The position numbers were made by a program, and so were the translations under genes. This document shows, piece after piece, positions 10,209 to 22,289 of a stretch of 64,000 nucleotides of DNA. Position 1 is the stretch's first letter; the number at the start of each line of letters is the position of its first letter. Source of the stretch: Datura wrightii (taxonomy: Eukaryota > Streptophyta > Magnoliopsida > Solanales > Solanaceae); NCBI GenBank assembly GCA_035772735.1, contig JASDFA010000004.1, positions 19,867,501 to 19,931,500 of the forward strand. Direction: 5' to 3'. The notes under the pieces were generated by a model, which saw only the letters and a program-made list of their open reading frames with translations, did no database searches and was not told the origin of the DNA.

Positions 10209-11765
10209 TGATAATGCTCAAACCACACCTCCTACTAAAGTATGAAGCAGACGTTGTTAATAAAGAACCAAACTAGAAGTTGGGGTCAATACAATAGGGA
10301 ATATGGAAGGATATAGAAGAGCGCTAGTATCTAATCTTTTGAGTCAATTATTTCCTAAGAAGGGGGGATTTGTAAAATTAATAAGTAATTGTATCGAGAA
10401 ATTGATTGTTGTTTCCAAATTAGTGCAACTAACTAGGGTATGTGTTCCCCATAGATTCATAACTACTTCGGGTTTTACACTTGTGATCTATCCCAATACT
10501 TTACTTGTAGAACTGATAACTAGGGTTCATCTAAATGACTGGCTCGTCCCTATTGGATGACTATACTCAATCACCAGGTCAGGTCTTATGACAAATTTAA
10601 ATTTAACCATTATGAATTTGTTCCATATATAACTATCTTGTAAACGCAGCTTAAGTTAATACAATGATCATCAAGATCAAGGCTTTGTTATAATTCTCTT
10701 TTCCTAATCTCTATCTCTCTAGGCTCAAGCAAGTATAGAATTTAGGCATGTCCTAACATTTCGCACCATTAAGAAACATTTAAGCATGGAGAAAATACAA
10801 TACAAGCATTTAGTATTGGTTTAGAATCATTTTGTGCAAACCTTAGTTTGTTAATTCACCATGGTTCCTACAACCCTAGTTGTGGAAGTTTTAGCCTATC
10901 ATGTTTATAAGTAACTTAATAGCATTCATAAAGAAACCATAAATTAATACTTACAACAATGATTGGAAGAACCTTCACTTGATTAATGAAAAATTTGGAT
11001 GAACAATTCAACAATTCGTATCTCAATGTAAAACTAACTCTCAAATCTAAATTGTACCTCTCAATCATGTCTTCTAAATTATGTTAAAGACTTAAGACAC
11101 AAGACACAAGACACCTTCCAACTTAGCTATTAAATAAAAATAAAATGGTATTTATAGTAGTAGATTTATGCTTTTCTTGTTCCTTGATGAATTTGACTTG
11201 GGACTTGTAGCTCCTTTTTCTAGTTGAAGTGGGAGATCAATTTTGGCCGTTGCACACCCTTGCCACGTCGTCCTTGCCAACACGCCTCTCCAGTGGCACA
11301 TCTTCCTTGCCATCATGCAGGGTGAAGACCGCATCATGCATGCCAATGCGCTCCAAGGCAGGGTGCCTCGCACCTGCTGTAGCGCCAGAAGAGTGGCGCC
11401 TCACGCCTGGCCTTATGCCAATCCTGCTGCCGTTTCGCGCATGGCAATGCGCCAAGATGATGGCGCCTAGCGCCTGGCAGTATTCCCATGCTGCTAGCAC
11501 CTCACGTGGCTGGCAGCACAGTGTGCCAGTGCGTCGCATCAAGCTTCTATCCTTGCATCATTCGCTCCAACTTATTCATATTTGATCAAAAAGCCTTAAA
11601 TACGTTCATATCCATCATTTTTAGCCCTGAAAATATCTAATCACATGCGTTATCCCTTTTCAAAAATATATAACATAAACACATGTAAACACACAATGTT
11701 TTCTCGAAACATAGTAAAGTACGGGAAAAATATGTCTATGAAGTGTATAAGTACGCCCTTCATCA
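10209..11765 (-). repeat. 5' LTR of Tat/Athila element G
   Basis: On the plus strand it runs from TGATAATGCTC to CCCTTCATCA, so in element sense it starts TGATGAAGGG and ends GAGCATTATCA (1557 bp). The primer-binding site directly left of it fixes the inner boundary. A GC-rich patch at 11250-11545 with GGCGCC words contains open frames that have no family features. No protein gene is called. Confidence 0.75.
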
Positions 11766-14700
11766 GGTAACCATACTATCATGCCTCGTAGCCTCCTGCA
11801 TGTAGAATGTGGTGTACAACATATTTATAAACAAGACTCTACTAGACAAGGCTTGCAAATTCGCTAGGATATGATGTTGCTCTGATACCATGTTTGTCAT
11901 GCCACACTTTGGGAGGCATGACTGGCACCTAATGCCACACTGGGACCTAGGCTAACTTAGCTGGGCATATGCACCTTTGGTGCCTGCTAGCAACTCAAAC
12001 TCAAGAAAACAAACTGCTATATCTCAATTGTAAACACAGCCTCAGGCCAACAAGGCCACGCAACACCTATAAAAGAAAACAGCTAACCAAGCCAATACAA
12101 CAATAAGGGATTCTATGCGGGCTGACAAGACCACCATGCAACCTGGAAACTCCGAATGAAAGGAGCTGGCCAATATACTAACTCTGAATAGCTTCTAGGA
12201 GGTCCCAAAACCTGTCTATCTAAACCTGTAGGCAAGTATGCAGCACCCCATGTATGGGAATCAGTACAATATGTATTGAATATGTAAGGCAGTAGAAGAA
12301 GTTAACCTATAAGCTTTCTTATCCATAAACTACATCTAGTAAACCACTACACAAATAGGAGTTGAAGATGCACAACTATACATTCATAAGCTACTAACAA
12401 GAAAGTATACAAATAAGAACCTAATTTGGCCCCCATAAGTCTGAAAGGTACAAGCAACACCGAAATAACCTACTGGGGCCTCCATATGCCCTGGCAAGTA
12501 CAATTCAATCTATATACCCCTAACAAGGTCCTTATGATTCTACTGGCAACTATAACCAACCTACCTGGCTTCTGAGTCTGTAACTGAGCCTGCTGGACTC
12601 TTGTAACTGTGTCTAAGCCCGTTGGGCTCTTGTAATTGCAACCTGGGAACACAAAGCTTGACGAAGGGTTAGTAATGCTAGTATGGCATAAAAAGAGGTC
12701 CATACATGGATGGATTTGAGTATGGCCTTATAGGCCTGAATATAGTCTCTTCGGACATCACATAGCTCCTCTAAGAGATATTACATAGCTCCTCTGAGTG
12801 ATCCATAACCCCATAGGAGACGACACAGTTAGCAACCCTAAAGTTGGTCAACGAAAGGCTATCCTAGGTGGGGTCACTCCCGACAGAAGTACTACATTTT
12901 AGTCTCAATCTAGCCACATAAAAGGCATATTTGGCCCTTTAGACCTAGAGCAACCACTACTCGCTCCTATAATAGTCTATATAGCTTCCAACAGGAAACC
13001 CCCATGTGCCTACACATGACCAAAGGGTCCAGATAGTGGTTATAATCTCTGACGGCCTGGAAAAAATAGAGAGAGGTCAGAAGTAGCCTAGGCGATACTT
13101 TGAAGGTCATGCTAGGGCAATGATAGCTCATAAGTAAATACCAAGGTCTTAGGTGACCATCTATATAATTTCTTTTCTTGGGACGACTACCACACTACTA
13201 CCAATTACAAGATACATTTCTAAGCAGTCAGCCCTAACTTCCCACAGGAAACATGCTATAATTCTTAGCCTGGAGATAATGCTGTGATACTAACATTCTA
13301 GTCCTTTAGGCACTAGCTTAGTCTGTCCAGATTTCGGATGGCTCCTCCGGACAGTTATTAGCCTCGTAGATAGGTATATCTAGACCTAGCACTATGCGGC
13401 AACATGTACCTGGGCATCTATAATAGTAGCCTGGGACATTAGCCTCACATCTCACTACTAATAAGTTTCCCTTCTTAGGGCATCGACTAGTCTATCAGAA
13501 TTTTAACAACTGGAGTGGCCTCCTGAGCAACCAGTAGGACAAGCATTGAGTCGGCTGAAACTAACAATCACTGACAGTAGCAGATCATATGGCAAGCTAT
13601 CGCTCGGTTCACTAAGCAACCCTGGTGCCACTAACTCGAATGTAAGACCACCCTATCCCAATTCTTGGCCCTGGAGGTGTCAAGGTACACCAACAGCCTC
13701 TGGGCGAGCTTTACTGACAATATAGGCGTCAAATAGAAAGTTATATTTCCCGGCTACGCCCTATGTTGTCCAGCTTATCAAGTTAGGCCCAATAGCTAAC
13801 CATAAGACTTCTAAGGCCTTGGCATGACAACAAAACATTAGAATACCTCTAAATAAACAGGTGAATGGGGAAATTTCTATGTCACACACAGCATTAGTCA
13901 CACTTAACATACCCTTTCTCGATGAGGAATACTATGGTATAATCTCAATACGTCTTATAACAGTACCACAACATAAATAATCATTATCTACTAATAGCAG
14001 CTAACTACAACATATAATATCATTATCTACTTCAAAGGCATAGGTCGTATTACTATATGACAAGAATAACTTTCCGAAGAGATAAGCCTTAACATACCTC
14101 AAATGATGATTCCCGTTTATCCAATTAGTTCCAGCCTGTAGCCGATAATTCCATTCCATCGCAGCCTCTATGCTGAGAGAATAAGGCTATTTCAATAGTA
14201 GGAGTCAAAAAACAATGATAACATTCACTGAAATTCAACTTCGTTCAATTCGGCCGAGAACTCACAAATTCCTGAGAGTTTAGAAGGTAGGAATGCTTAC
14301 CCGTCACTTTTAATCGCTTAGGACTCGATTAGAAGTGAATCCAACAACTTTTACTCATCGGAGTTCTGGTACTCAGAGCGAATTTATAAGAAATAACTCT
14401 GTAGAGACATTCCTCATAGGCCATTAACTCGCTATCCAAGACAAATTTTCGTTTGGACAGATTTTAGCAGCGTAATTTGATGAAAAACAGATGAAATCAT
14501 CGCTCAAGGTCACTCTTCTACTAATGGGAAATGTTAAAATGAATTAATCCAATGTGAAGGAGCTTTATATAGTTGTTGAGGCAGTGGAAGGGAGTGCAGT
14601 GCACCTCTCATCGCGCCAACATACGGGCGCGGCACATATCCCATCGCGCCAAGGGAGGGGCACGATGTGCTGGCCATTGCGCTGTGGGATGGGCGCGACA

Positions 14701-14867
14701 TGGCGCTTGAGGCGTCCTGCCTCCGGCCCTAACCTCCTTCTCACTCGATGATGCACTTATGTGCACCTCTCTTTGGTCCTTTTCCCGCATCCACCATACT
14801 CAAAAACTCTTAACATACGTACGTACGCACGCATTAGTTAAATAATAGAAACTTACGGCGTGTAACA
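11766..14867 (-). mobile_element. Gypsy element A2: 5' LTR and leader only
   Basis: The LTR spans 11895-14867 (2973 bp; plus-strand ends TGTCATGCC and GTGTAACA). Directly left of it, GCTCTGATACCA at 11879-11890 is the complement of TGGTATCAGAGC, the usual initiator-Met tRNA primer-binding site. This proves minus orientation and identifies the LTR as the 5' one. The leader continues left to 11766, where element G's LTR cuts it. Gag, pol and the 3' LTR are not present. A GC-rich patch lies at 14590-14740. The LTR has no credible gene. Confidence 0.85.
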
Positions 14868-15403
14868 CCCCCCAACTTTGCTTTAAAAATCAAACTCCCC
14901 CCTCAATTTTGAATAATAGATATTCTCCCCCCTTTATCCTAATTAATTTTTTAATATACCTAGTTTACCCTTACATTATCAACTTTATTTTATTCTTTTT
15001 ACTTCTTTAAAATCATAATATATGTTTTTAAATTTATGTAAAAAAAAATAATTTTTGGGATAAAATTGAAAAAATACTAATTGAGTATTTAAACTAATGG
15101 CACTCTATAATGAAGTAAATTAGCATAATAAAAAAATAATTTTATTAATATTAATGATAACTCAAATATTTGTTTATACAAGTAAAAATAAAAGGTAATA
15201 ATAATTTTATAAATATACTTCAATGCATGAAATATAAAATCAATAAATAAAATAAAGATAAATTTAAGGATTATTTATTTATAATGTAAATTAAATTTAA
15301 ATTATAATTTACGAAATATTCTATTAATAAAAATTAAATTTTATTTATTTATATAGAAAATAGAGAATAAGAAAAAGGAGAAACATAAATGGACACATGC
15401 ATA

Positions 15404-15455
<52 letters not shown>

Positions 15456-15982
15456 ATGAATACAATATATTAATAACAATAATTAAAAAAAATACTAAAC
15501 AACATTATATTTTGTAACAAATTCATAGACGTTTTGTTCTATTTATAATATTGTGAATTTAAATAAGAAACTATAAATATGTAGGTTAAAGAATAAATAT
15601 TATACATAATATAAAAAAGATATTACATAAATGGAGAATTGAAAATAACAAGGGTAAAATAGATATTCTAGATAGTCAATTAGCATAAAGGTGAGAGAAT
15701 GTCAATCGTTCAAAATCACTAAATTAAATAAAAGGCAATAAACAAACTACTAGTATTATGAACTTGCATAAGAATAAACATAAAATAAGGTAAATAGATT
15801 TGGTTTGGGCTCCTTAAATCCAAATTAGAACTCCGCAAGTTGTTGCAATTGTTGGGCTGCAATTTAAGAAGTAATTTAGTATATTGTGTCAATTTCTCAT
15901 GCGGGAAGTAGGGAGTCCACTGGACCCGTTTAGTTAATGCGACACACACACACACACAAAAAAAAAGAAAAGAAAATAGAGA
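14868..15982. other. AT-rich DNA without genes
   Basis: Very AT-rich sequence with poly-C/T patches near 14868-14930. A CATA microsatellite at about 15402-15432 runs into an AT microsatellite (15431-15456), and an AC run with an A-rich tail lies at 15942-15980. I see no coding signal. It may be old non-repeat DNA or a fully decayed element. Confidence 0.6.
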
Positions 15983-15990
15983 ATTGGTAC

Positions 15991-16517
15991 TAGGGATGTG
16001 CAAATTAATGGTTAAATCAATAATTGAGTTACTGGATTAATGATTCGAATTATTGATTTTAACGGTTTGATTATCGGTTTACTATCCTAAGTTATTGGGT
16101 TAACCATTTTTTTAATGGATGAACCGATAACCCGATAATAATTTATTAAATATAAGTTTAATCTTCAATATACTAAGTATTCCAGCAAGAAGATGAATCA
16201 AATGTCGTGGGCATGTTATTTAAATCAAACTAAGTTTATTGATTTAATTGGGCTAGTTCTATATAGCAAGAAGATGAATCATATGCTCTTTCTCTTTTCA
16301 CCAATTTTTTCTAGCTAAACATACTTAAGACTTATGGGATTTTTGGTGTGAGAACTTAGCGGTTTACCCAATAACCGAACCTATAACGATTAATAACTGA
16401 TTAACCAATAATCGATTAGCCAATATCATAACATTTTAGCATATCTACAAATCGATAACCGATAAGTAGAACTAATAAATTTCAAAACTGAACCGAACAG
16501 GCCGATACGCAGCCTTA
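15991..16517. mobile_element. hAT-type non-autonomous element (MITE), 527 bp
   Basis: The element starts TAGGGATGTGC and ends ACGCAGCCTTA, which are imperfect terminal inverted repeats of the hAT pattern. It is flanked by a perfect 8 bp duplication, ATTGGTAC, at 15983-15990 and 16518-16525. Eight-base duplications are diagnostic of hAT transposases. Inside are many inverted copies of short words such as AACCGATAA and TTATCGGTT. There is no transposase ORF, so movement would need a transposase supplied from elsewhere. Confidence 0.88.
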
Positions 16518-16525
16518 ATTGGTAC

Positions 16526-16778
16526 GATATAATGCATAGGAAGACTAAGTATCATTGGAAATTTATTTAAAATAGCACTTAAATTGATATTAAACTTTAA
16601 ATTTTGGCTAGAATAAGGATATGCATTGGAAAAGACAGCTTAGAGAAAGGTTATGCATCCGTTTGTGATATTAACGATTAATGAATTTTCATACGTTAAA
16701 GAAGAACAAGACTACCTACATTATCATGGACCTATCGGAAGATAAGTAGAAAGGAAGACAGATTATTCAACAACATAT
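16526..16778. other. Unassigned DNA between the hAT element and element E
   Basis: About 250 bases of AT-rich sequence with no recognised repeat or coding signal. Confidence 0.5.
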
Positions 16779-16995
16779 TGTTGGAAATCTTACGGAAAAT
16801 ACTTCGTTACGTACCATGTATAGAATTCTCATAGCTTGAGGTGTGTCAAAGACATTATCCTTAAGGATATTTCACCCAGTATGGGTGTATCCCCCATGAT
16901 TCAACAAGCGCTTCTAGTATAAAACTAGGAGCCAGAATCTAACAAAGATTATATAGAGAAAGAAAACCCAGCATACTAAAATATAGAAAGGAGAA

Positions 16996-17212
16996 ATTTT
17001 CTATTTACGGTGAATGTCTATTTCTTAAAAGGAAAGTTAGGGTTTGTAACTTTGGGACCAAGTTAGTTTTTCCCTATAAATAAAGGGGTTCTCTATTCAT
17101 TGTAAATGATCCCTTTAACTCCTCAAGAGGATCCTATCAGGAGAAAATAAGGATTTCTCTCCTTCTCTCTTTCTCTATAATATTCTTGTTCTTTCTTTAT
17201 TATTTCATAACA
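16996..17212 (+). repeat. 5' LTR of copia C
   Basis: It matches 20369-20582 closely and ends TTTCATAACA. 'CCCTATAAATAAAGGGG' (about 17071-17087) gives a TATA box. The start is truncated compared with the 3' LTR, which begins TGTTATAAAT. Confidence 0.85.
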
Positions 17213-17403
17213 CGTTATCAGCACGAGTCTCTGCCTTGAGCACTCACTTTGAAAGATCTGAGGTAAGAAAAATTAAAATTTCTTTATCGAAAGATGTATT
17301 ACTTAACCACAGGAATGATATTCCTTTAGTGATATTGTTTCTCTACGACTCTACTGTTTCAAAATTTGAAGGCCAAGATATTATTTCTTTTCTTTCTTTT
17401 AAT

Positions 17404-17720
17404 ATGGCTAACCTTACGAAACTTGACTTCGTTGCCCTTCAAAGTTTGGGCAAAAACTACCTTTCATGGGTATTGGATGCTAAATCCATATGGATGCAAT
17501 GGGTCTTCGAGACACCATTAAATGTGAAAATAAAGCATCAAATCAAGATCGTGCTAAGACTATGATTTTCTTGCGTCATCATCTTGACAAAATTCTTAAA
17601 ATCGAATATCTCACGATTAAGGATCCACTTATTTTGTGGAATAGCCTAAAAGAAAGGTATGACCACCTGAAGATAGTCATATACCCAATGGCACGATATA
17701 ATTGGATCCATTAGACTATA
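17404..17720 (+). pseudogene. Copia gag remnant of element C
   Basis: The ATG at 17404 opens a copia-type Gag with 'MANLTKLDFVALQSLGKNY' and then 'LSWVLDAK'. A frameshift near 17490 moves the reading to a second frame that carries 'LDKILKIEYLTIKDP' and 'LWNSLKERYDHLK'. This is the pattern of the UBN2-type gag domain of plant copia elements. Further stops follow within 100 bases. The zinc knuckle of a full Gag is not visible. The longer open frame that starts upstream at 17236 reaches into the leader and is not taken as the start. Confidence 0.8.
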
Positions 17721-18599
17721 AGTCTGTTCATGAGTATAGCTCATCAACATTCAAAATTGTTTCTAAGTTGAAACTATGTGGAGAAACTATTAATGATATT
17801 GATATGATTGAATATGTGGTAGTACACAAAATTAATTGAGAGCTCCGGAAGAGCTAATGTATTACTACTTGAAGGAATAAAATTATTGTAGTAAGTCTCA
17901 AAAGGAAACTTATAAGTTTCAAGGACATTGAAAAAAAATTGAGATAATAAATTATGGAAAGATCTAATATCTTCATGCTACTACAATTGAAGCGAATTAT
18001 AAATATTTATGTAAAAGATTACCCGCCTATTTTTTTATCTGTAATACATAAATATGGGTATGATGATGAAATCACATATGAAAGTAAACTAGAAGTTTAC
18101 TGAAATAAGTTGGCATAACTGGTTGGCCATCCCGGTTTAAATGTGATGCAAAAATAATTCACGTGGCTATATGTTGAAGAAATAAAAGATTCTTTAAGAA
18201 TTCTCTTGTGTTGCTTGTTCTCGTGATAGAATGAGCTTGATCAGCTAAGATTGGAATTATATTCCCTGAAATTTTGAAACTCATAAAAGGGTGAATATGG
18301 GCCCATTCACCTACCATGTGAAGCGTTTGCTAATAGATGCATCTGTGGATGTGCTTTGATATCAACTTGCAATTGATTTTTGTAAGGCTGTTGCTCGAAT
18401 TATTAAATTAAGAGTATAGTTCAAAATTGTAAAATCATGTTGATAATGCCGATTCATATCTATATTGGTTTAGCAAAAATTGTATGCCTCCAATTATAGC
18501 TAAACCATTGGTTATGAGAATAAGACTCCCAAATAAAATTTGGTATGAGATATGTTTATTTAACATATAGAAACACTTGAATGCATCAAGCCAACAAGG

Positions 18600-19560
18600 T
18601 TTCCCCTATCACAATTGGTTCAGAGTCAGGAACCAAATAATTCAATCTAAAAATTTTAATGTGCAATATATGATTCAACTACTCCACCACAACGCACAGA
18701 GATGGATCCCCAAATGAGCTTCAGGGGTAAATGTTATTTTTTCTAACATTAGGGGGAGAAGTGATTAGCAGCTGAAAATTGAGTGTGGGATGAATTATCT
18801 AAATCCTTGGAAAAAAAAGTGAACTTAACGTTCAATAGATAATTCACTTGTAAAATATTGCAAATCAATTGCCAGATATATTTTGTATCTCTATTTTATA
18901 ATTCAGTTGCAAATGCTCCAATAAAAAATCCTTGAAGGACAGAGTCTATGAGATGCCTAAAGCATGATAGACCAAACGGTTCCAAATATAGAACTCCTTG
19001 AAGAAGGAGAGGAGTAAATGATTTGGTCATAATGATGAGGCAAGTGTTTTAAGAAAGCACCACAACATAACACTTCATAAAACCTTGACAAAGGCTCAGA
19101 TACCTGAAAATGATGAAAAATGAAGAGATCTCAATAAGTTATGTCGCATTGGAACTGATATCAAAATGATCATCGACGATACCTTTGATATAATGTAGCG
19201 CTCAATATTATAAATATTGACGAGGATCTTGAATTCAAATCTGTCAAAAAGTTGGACTGATAAATGATTGGCCAATTAAAAATACGCAATTCAAGTATAA
19301 TGCCAGTAGATATAAATGGATTCTTGTGGCATAATGATTTTTAGTAAATTCTGACATTATTATATGGAGAGGTCCTCTTATGGTGGATGCAATTATTTTG
19401 AGGTTCGTCATAAGTCTGGCAATATATGAAAAACTTGATATGCGCATAATGAAATTATTTTCATGTCTAGAGAGATTGAAGGATATATGAAAATCCTTGA
19501 AGGATTTAAATGAACGAGGAAATTCTTGGTCCTGAAGGTATAGTTCTGCTCCTACTAGGA
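18600..19560 (+). pseudogene. Degenerate copia integrase/RT region of element C
   Basis: Many stops occur in all frames. Readable scraps include the linker before the reverse transcriptase, with 'HNITLHKTLTKAQ' and 'DLNKLCRIGTDIK', then 'LEFKSVKK' near 19230. At about 19460 'SREIEGYMKILE' belongs to the end of the reverse transcriptase. The catalytic core of the enzyme lies in the missing part. Long minus-strand frames here have no family features. Confidence 0.6.
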
Positions 19561-19586
19561 GACATTGGAATCGGATAAAACACATA

Positions 19587-20158
19587 ATGCGGTATCTAAA
19601 AGGAACTACCGATATGGACTTATTTTATTCTCACAATTGCAGTCCTGATCTTGTTGGTTATGCCGATGCAGGGTATTTATCTGACCTACCCAAAGCTCGA
19701 TCTAAAACTGGCTACGTGTTCATATGTGGAGGTACTTCCATATCTTGTAGATCTACAAAGCAGACTCTCGTAGCTACTTCATGAAATCATGCTGAGGTAA
19801 TAGTTATTCATGAAGCAAGCCGAGAATGTGTGTGATTAAGGTCCATAATACATCTCATTAGAGAAAAATATGGTTTAAAATGTGATAAAGTACTCACAAT
19901 TTTTTATGAAGATAATGCAGCATGCATAGCACAAGTAAAGCGAGGATTCATAAAAGGAGATAGAACAAAGCACATCTCGCCAAAGCTTTTATACACACAT
20001 GAGCTCCAAAAAAATGGTGATATCAATGTGCAACAGATTCGTTCAAGTGACAATGTGGCTGATTTATTCACCAAATCTCTACCAACTGTAACTTTCAAGA
20101 AGATGGTGCACAAGATCGGGATGCAAAGATTCAAGGATATTCTAATTAGGGGGAGTTA
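19587..20158 (+). pseudogene. Copia RNase H, element C
   Basis: The frame opens with 'MRYLKGTTDMDLFYSH', followed by 'LVGYADAGYLSDL' with the first catalytic Asp and 'SKTGYVFICGG'. After a stop near 19782 the same domain continues with 'NHAEVIVIHEASRE' (catalytic Glu), 'FYEDNAACIAQ' (catalytic Asp) and 'SSDNVADLFTKSLP' (C-terminal Asp), ending with a TAA at about 20158. The four acidic positions survive, but at least two stops interrupt the domain. This is the best preserved part of element C. Confidence 0.85.
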
Positions 20159-20354
20159 ATATGCGCTGTACTCTTTTTCCCTTATGAGGTTTTGTCCCAC
20201 TGAGTTTTCCTTGTAAGGTTTTTAATGAGGCAGCCAAAATGCGTATTATTAGATATGTGTACTCTTTTTCCTTCACTAGATTTTTTCCCACTAATTTTTT
20301 CTAGTAAGGTTTTAACGAGACACATTATCTATCAAATAGACATCCAAGGGGGAG

Positions 20355-20582
20355 TGTTATAAATATATTTTCTATTTATGGTGAATGTCTATTTCTTAAA
20401 AGGAAAGTTAAGATTTGTAACTTTGGGACCAAATTAGTTTTTCCCTATAAATAAAGGGGTTCTCCATTCATTGTAAATGATCCCTTTAACTCCTCAAGAG
20501 GATCCCATCAAGAGAAATAAGAACTTCTCTCCTTCTCTCTTTCTCTATAATATTCTTATTCTTTCTTTATTATTTCATAACA
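20355..20582 (+). repeat. 3' LTR of copia C
   Basis: It starts TGTTATAAAT right after the purine tract at 20343-20354 and ends TTTCATAACA. At 228 bp it appears to be the complete form. Confidence 0.88.
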
Positions 20583-21499
20583 GATTGTATCTTTTTTTTT
20601 TTGTCACAAGATTCAATAAAATACACTACTCTTTGTAGTGACTAATATTGAAAATCAATGGATTAATATTGATTTCTATTTTAAATTCTATCAATGGAAA
20701 CAATAATCAGAATAAGAATTCAAAAGGTATTTTAACGAGTAACAAAGATCATTAATGGCTAATCAATGACTATTTAAAGGGAAAATAAAGATGATTAATA
20801 AATATTAATCATGGTTAATAAAGAATAGAAAAATGTAATAATTTATTTTTGAGATATAAGAATTATTTTTTTAATAATTCCCCAGATATCTCAAAAAGAA
20901 TATCAAGGAATTAAATGAAGTAAGAAGTTTTGCTGGATTTTCACATATGAATATAATGTGTTGAATCTGGTGTCTTGAAGACTATGAATCAGACTTTTAT
21001 AAAACAAATTAAATTTATAGAACAATTGCTAAAGTTTAAAACTTCTATGAACTAAAATTCTTTTGTAAGCCAAGCGTCTTATTTTATCACATTATACTCA
21101 CACAATCTTTGTCATTACATTGGTGTTGCGCTAAGAGGCCATGCGCATGTCTTCATATTAATGAGTGCTCTAGAAAATTGTCACAATTTCATAGAAGCGG
21201 CACCAATTCACACTCATATAGATCCAATCATCAAGTGTATTCAGCAGAGCAGTGCACCGCCGATAAAGGATATGAATTATATTAAGAGTTTAACTTAAAC
21301 TCACTTTCCCTTGCAAGTTTGCACTATATTCACACATCTTAGGAGAGACATAATTTCATAGTGCATACTTGATCAACTAATGACTTGTTATTACCCATAC
21401 GAACTTAATTCATGGGATCTCCAATCATTTAGGTTGGGTTACCATCGTTATTCATCTTCTCAAATTGACTAAAAAATCTCACTCCCCTCGATGTTTCTT

Positions 21500-22280
21500 T
21501 TAGTCTATAAATTGATCAAATTCACTCTAGATTTCACATAATTTGCATAAAAAATTTTATCACATAGTAGCAGCATTATCACATTTTGTCTCATGTTACC
21601 AATGAAAAACTTATTTTTCATTACATTTGTTTCTGCTTGACAATCACAATATATAGACACAAAATATGTTGGTTTTATTCTAGCCGGAATACTCACTAAG
21701 AGATCTCTTTACCACTTAGCCTCATCACAAACTAACTCTAAAATAACAAATTTAGATTTCATGTCATGACACCTTTATTAAGGGTAACCATGGACTTTGT
21801 CTCATATGAGTCAGAAATTTATTTAGCATCATCATATCCTTCTGGTACAACGGAAAGTCCATTATATTTAATCTCAATATTGCTAACAATATAGTGTAAA
21901 CTCATCATCAATTTTTTCTCTATAATCTTTATTCTCAAAGTCATTGCAAATATCATAAGAATGAGAAATATTATCATTCTTCAAAAGAAAAATGTTTTTG
22001 AACAAACTCAACAACAAATATTTTTTCTTTCACTATAACATCGCATTCAATCACATCACACTATTGATAAGTAATTCTGTATATGTAATATTTATTAACA
22101 TATAATCAAAAGTCTTAGATTTTTTTTTCTTTTCTTAGGATCATGCAGCACAGCCTTAGCAAAATACCCCACACTTTCAAATATTTTAGAATAAAGGATA
22201 ACTTTTTTCACATTTCATAAGGGTTTTCAATATGTATTAACATACAAATTTATATATCAAAAATTTTATCTTGATTTCTC
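21500..22280 (-). pseudogene. Copia RNase H and integrase scraps of element E
   Basis: The minus strand reads 'GYDDAK' and 'SDSYETKS', then 'SIPARIKPTYFVSIYCDCQA' and 'NVMKNKFFIGNMRQN', ending with 'YVKSRVNLIN' near 21505. This follows the order of the copia RNase H C-terminal half. The CDCQA block carries one catalytic Asp, and the usual Leu-Ala-Asp end is lost. Farther right, at 22130-22210, 'KIFESVGYFAKAVL' and 'DPKKRKK' match the end of copia integrase. Only a few hundred bases separate the two, so most of the reverse transcriptase was deleted. Confidence 0.65.
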
Positions 22281-22289
22281 AATAAATAT

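Larger units (their letters stand above)
8136..11765 (-). mobile_element. Tat/Athila-type element G, truncated
   Basis: Read on the minus strand, the element runs as follows: 5' LTR (11765-10209), a primer-binding site beginning TGGCACCGTTGCCGGGAA (about 10207-10188), leader, hairpin module (10013-9963), an extra ORF (9485-8195), and a purine tract near 8170-8150 (AAGTGTGGGGTGGG). Gag and pol are absent and the 3' LTR is missing, because the sequence stops at the edge of the solo LTR at 8135. It therefore resembles a non-autonomous Tat derivative or an internally deleted copy. The 5' LTR abuts the leader of gypsy element A2, so G seems to have inserted there or to be joined by rearrangement. 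Confidence 0.75.
16996..20582 (+). mobile_element. Ty1/copia element C, internally deleted
   Basis: A plus-strand copia element with short LTRs (about 217 and 228 bp). A primer-binding region TTATCAGCACGAG follows the 5' LTR, and a polypurine tract CCAAGGGGGAG precedes the 3' LTR. Gag is recognisable at 17404-17720, and the RNase H end at 19587-20158. In between only scraps remain, so protease, integrase and most of the reverse transcriptase are lost or unreadable. The first 14 or so bases of the 5' LTR are missing together with 40 bases of host LTR, which explains the lack of a target duplication. Confidence 0.85.
16779..20876 (-). repeat. 3' LTR of element E, split by copia C
   Basis: The LTR parts are 16779-16995 and 20583-20876, about 510 bp once the inserted copia element is removed. 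Aligned with the right LTR, about 40 bases of LTR sequence (corresponding to about 24239-24278) are missing at the left edge of the insert. The inner end reads TTAATA where the other copies read TTCAACA. Confidence 0.75.

Noticed and set aside
10303..10560. 85-codon plus-strand frame
   Set aside because: It lies in element G's LTR with no family features, and the codon pattern looks random.
11229..11585. Several overlapping open frames on both strands
   Set aside because: They lie in the GC-rich patch of element G's LTR, where few stops are expected. No domain or start context was seen.
8136..11770. GGTAA at both edges of element G as a target duplication
   Set aside because: The left GGTAA is followed by 3' interior sequence and not by an LTR, so it cannot be a normal duplication. 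A chance match is likely.
14868..15982. Possible host gene in the AT-rich gap
   Set aside because: Stops occur in all frames, with microsatellites and no splice-linked coding blocks visible.
19244..19585. 113-codon minus-strand frame
   Set aside because: It is a shadow of degenerate plus-strand copia pol, with no domain on the minus strand.
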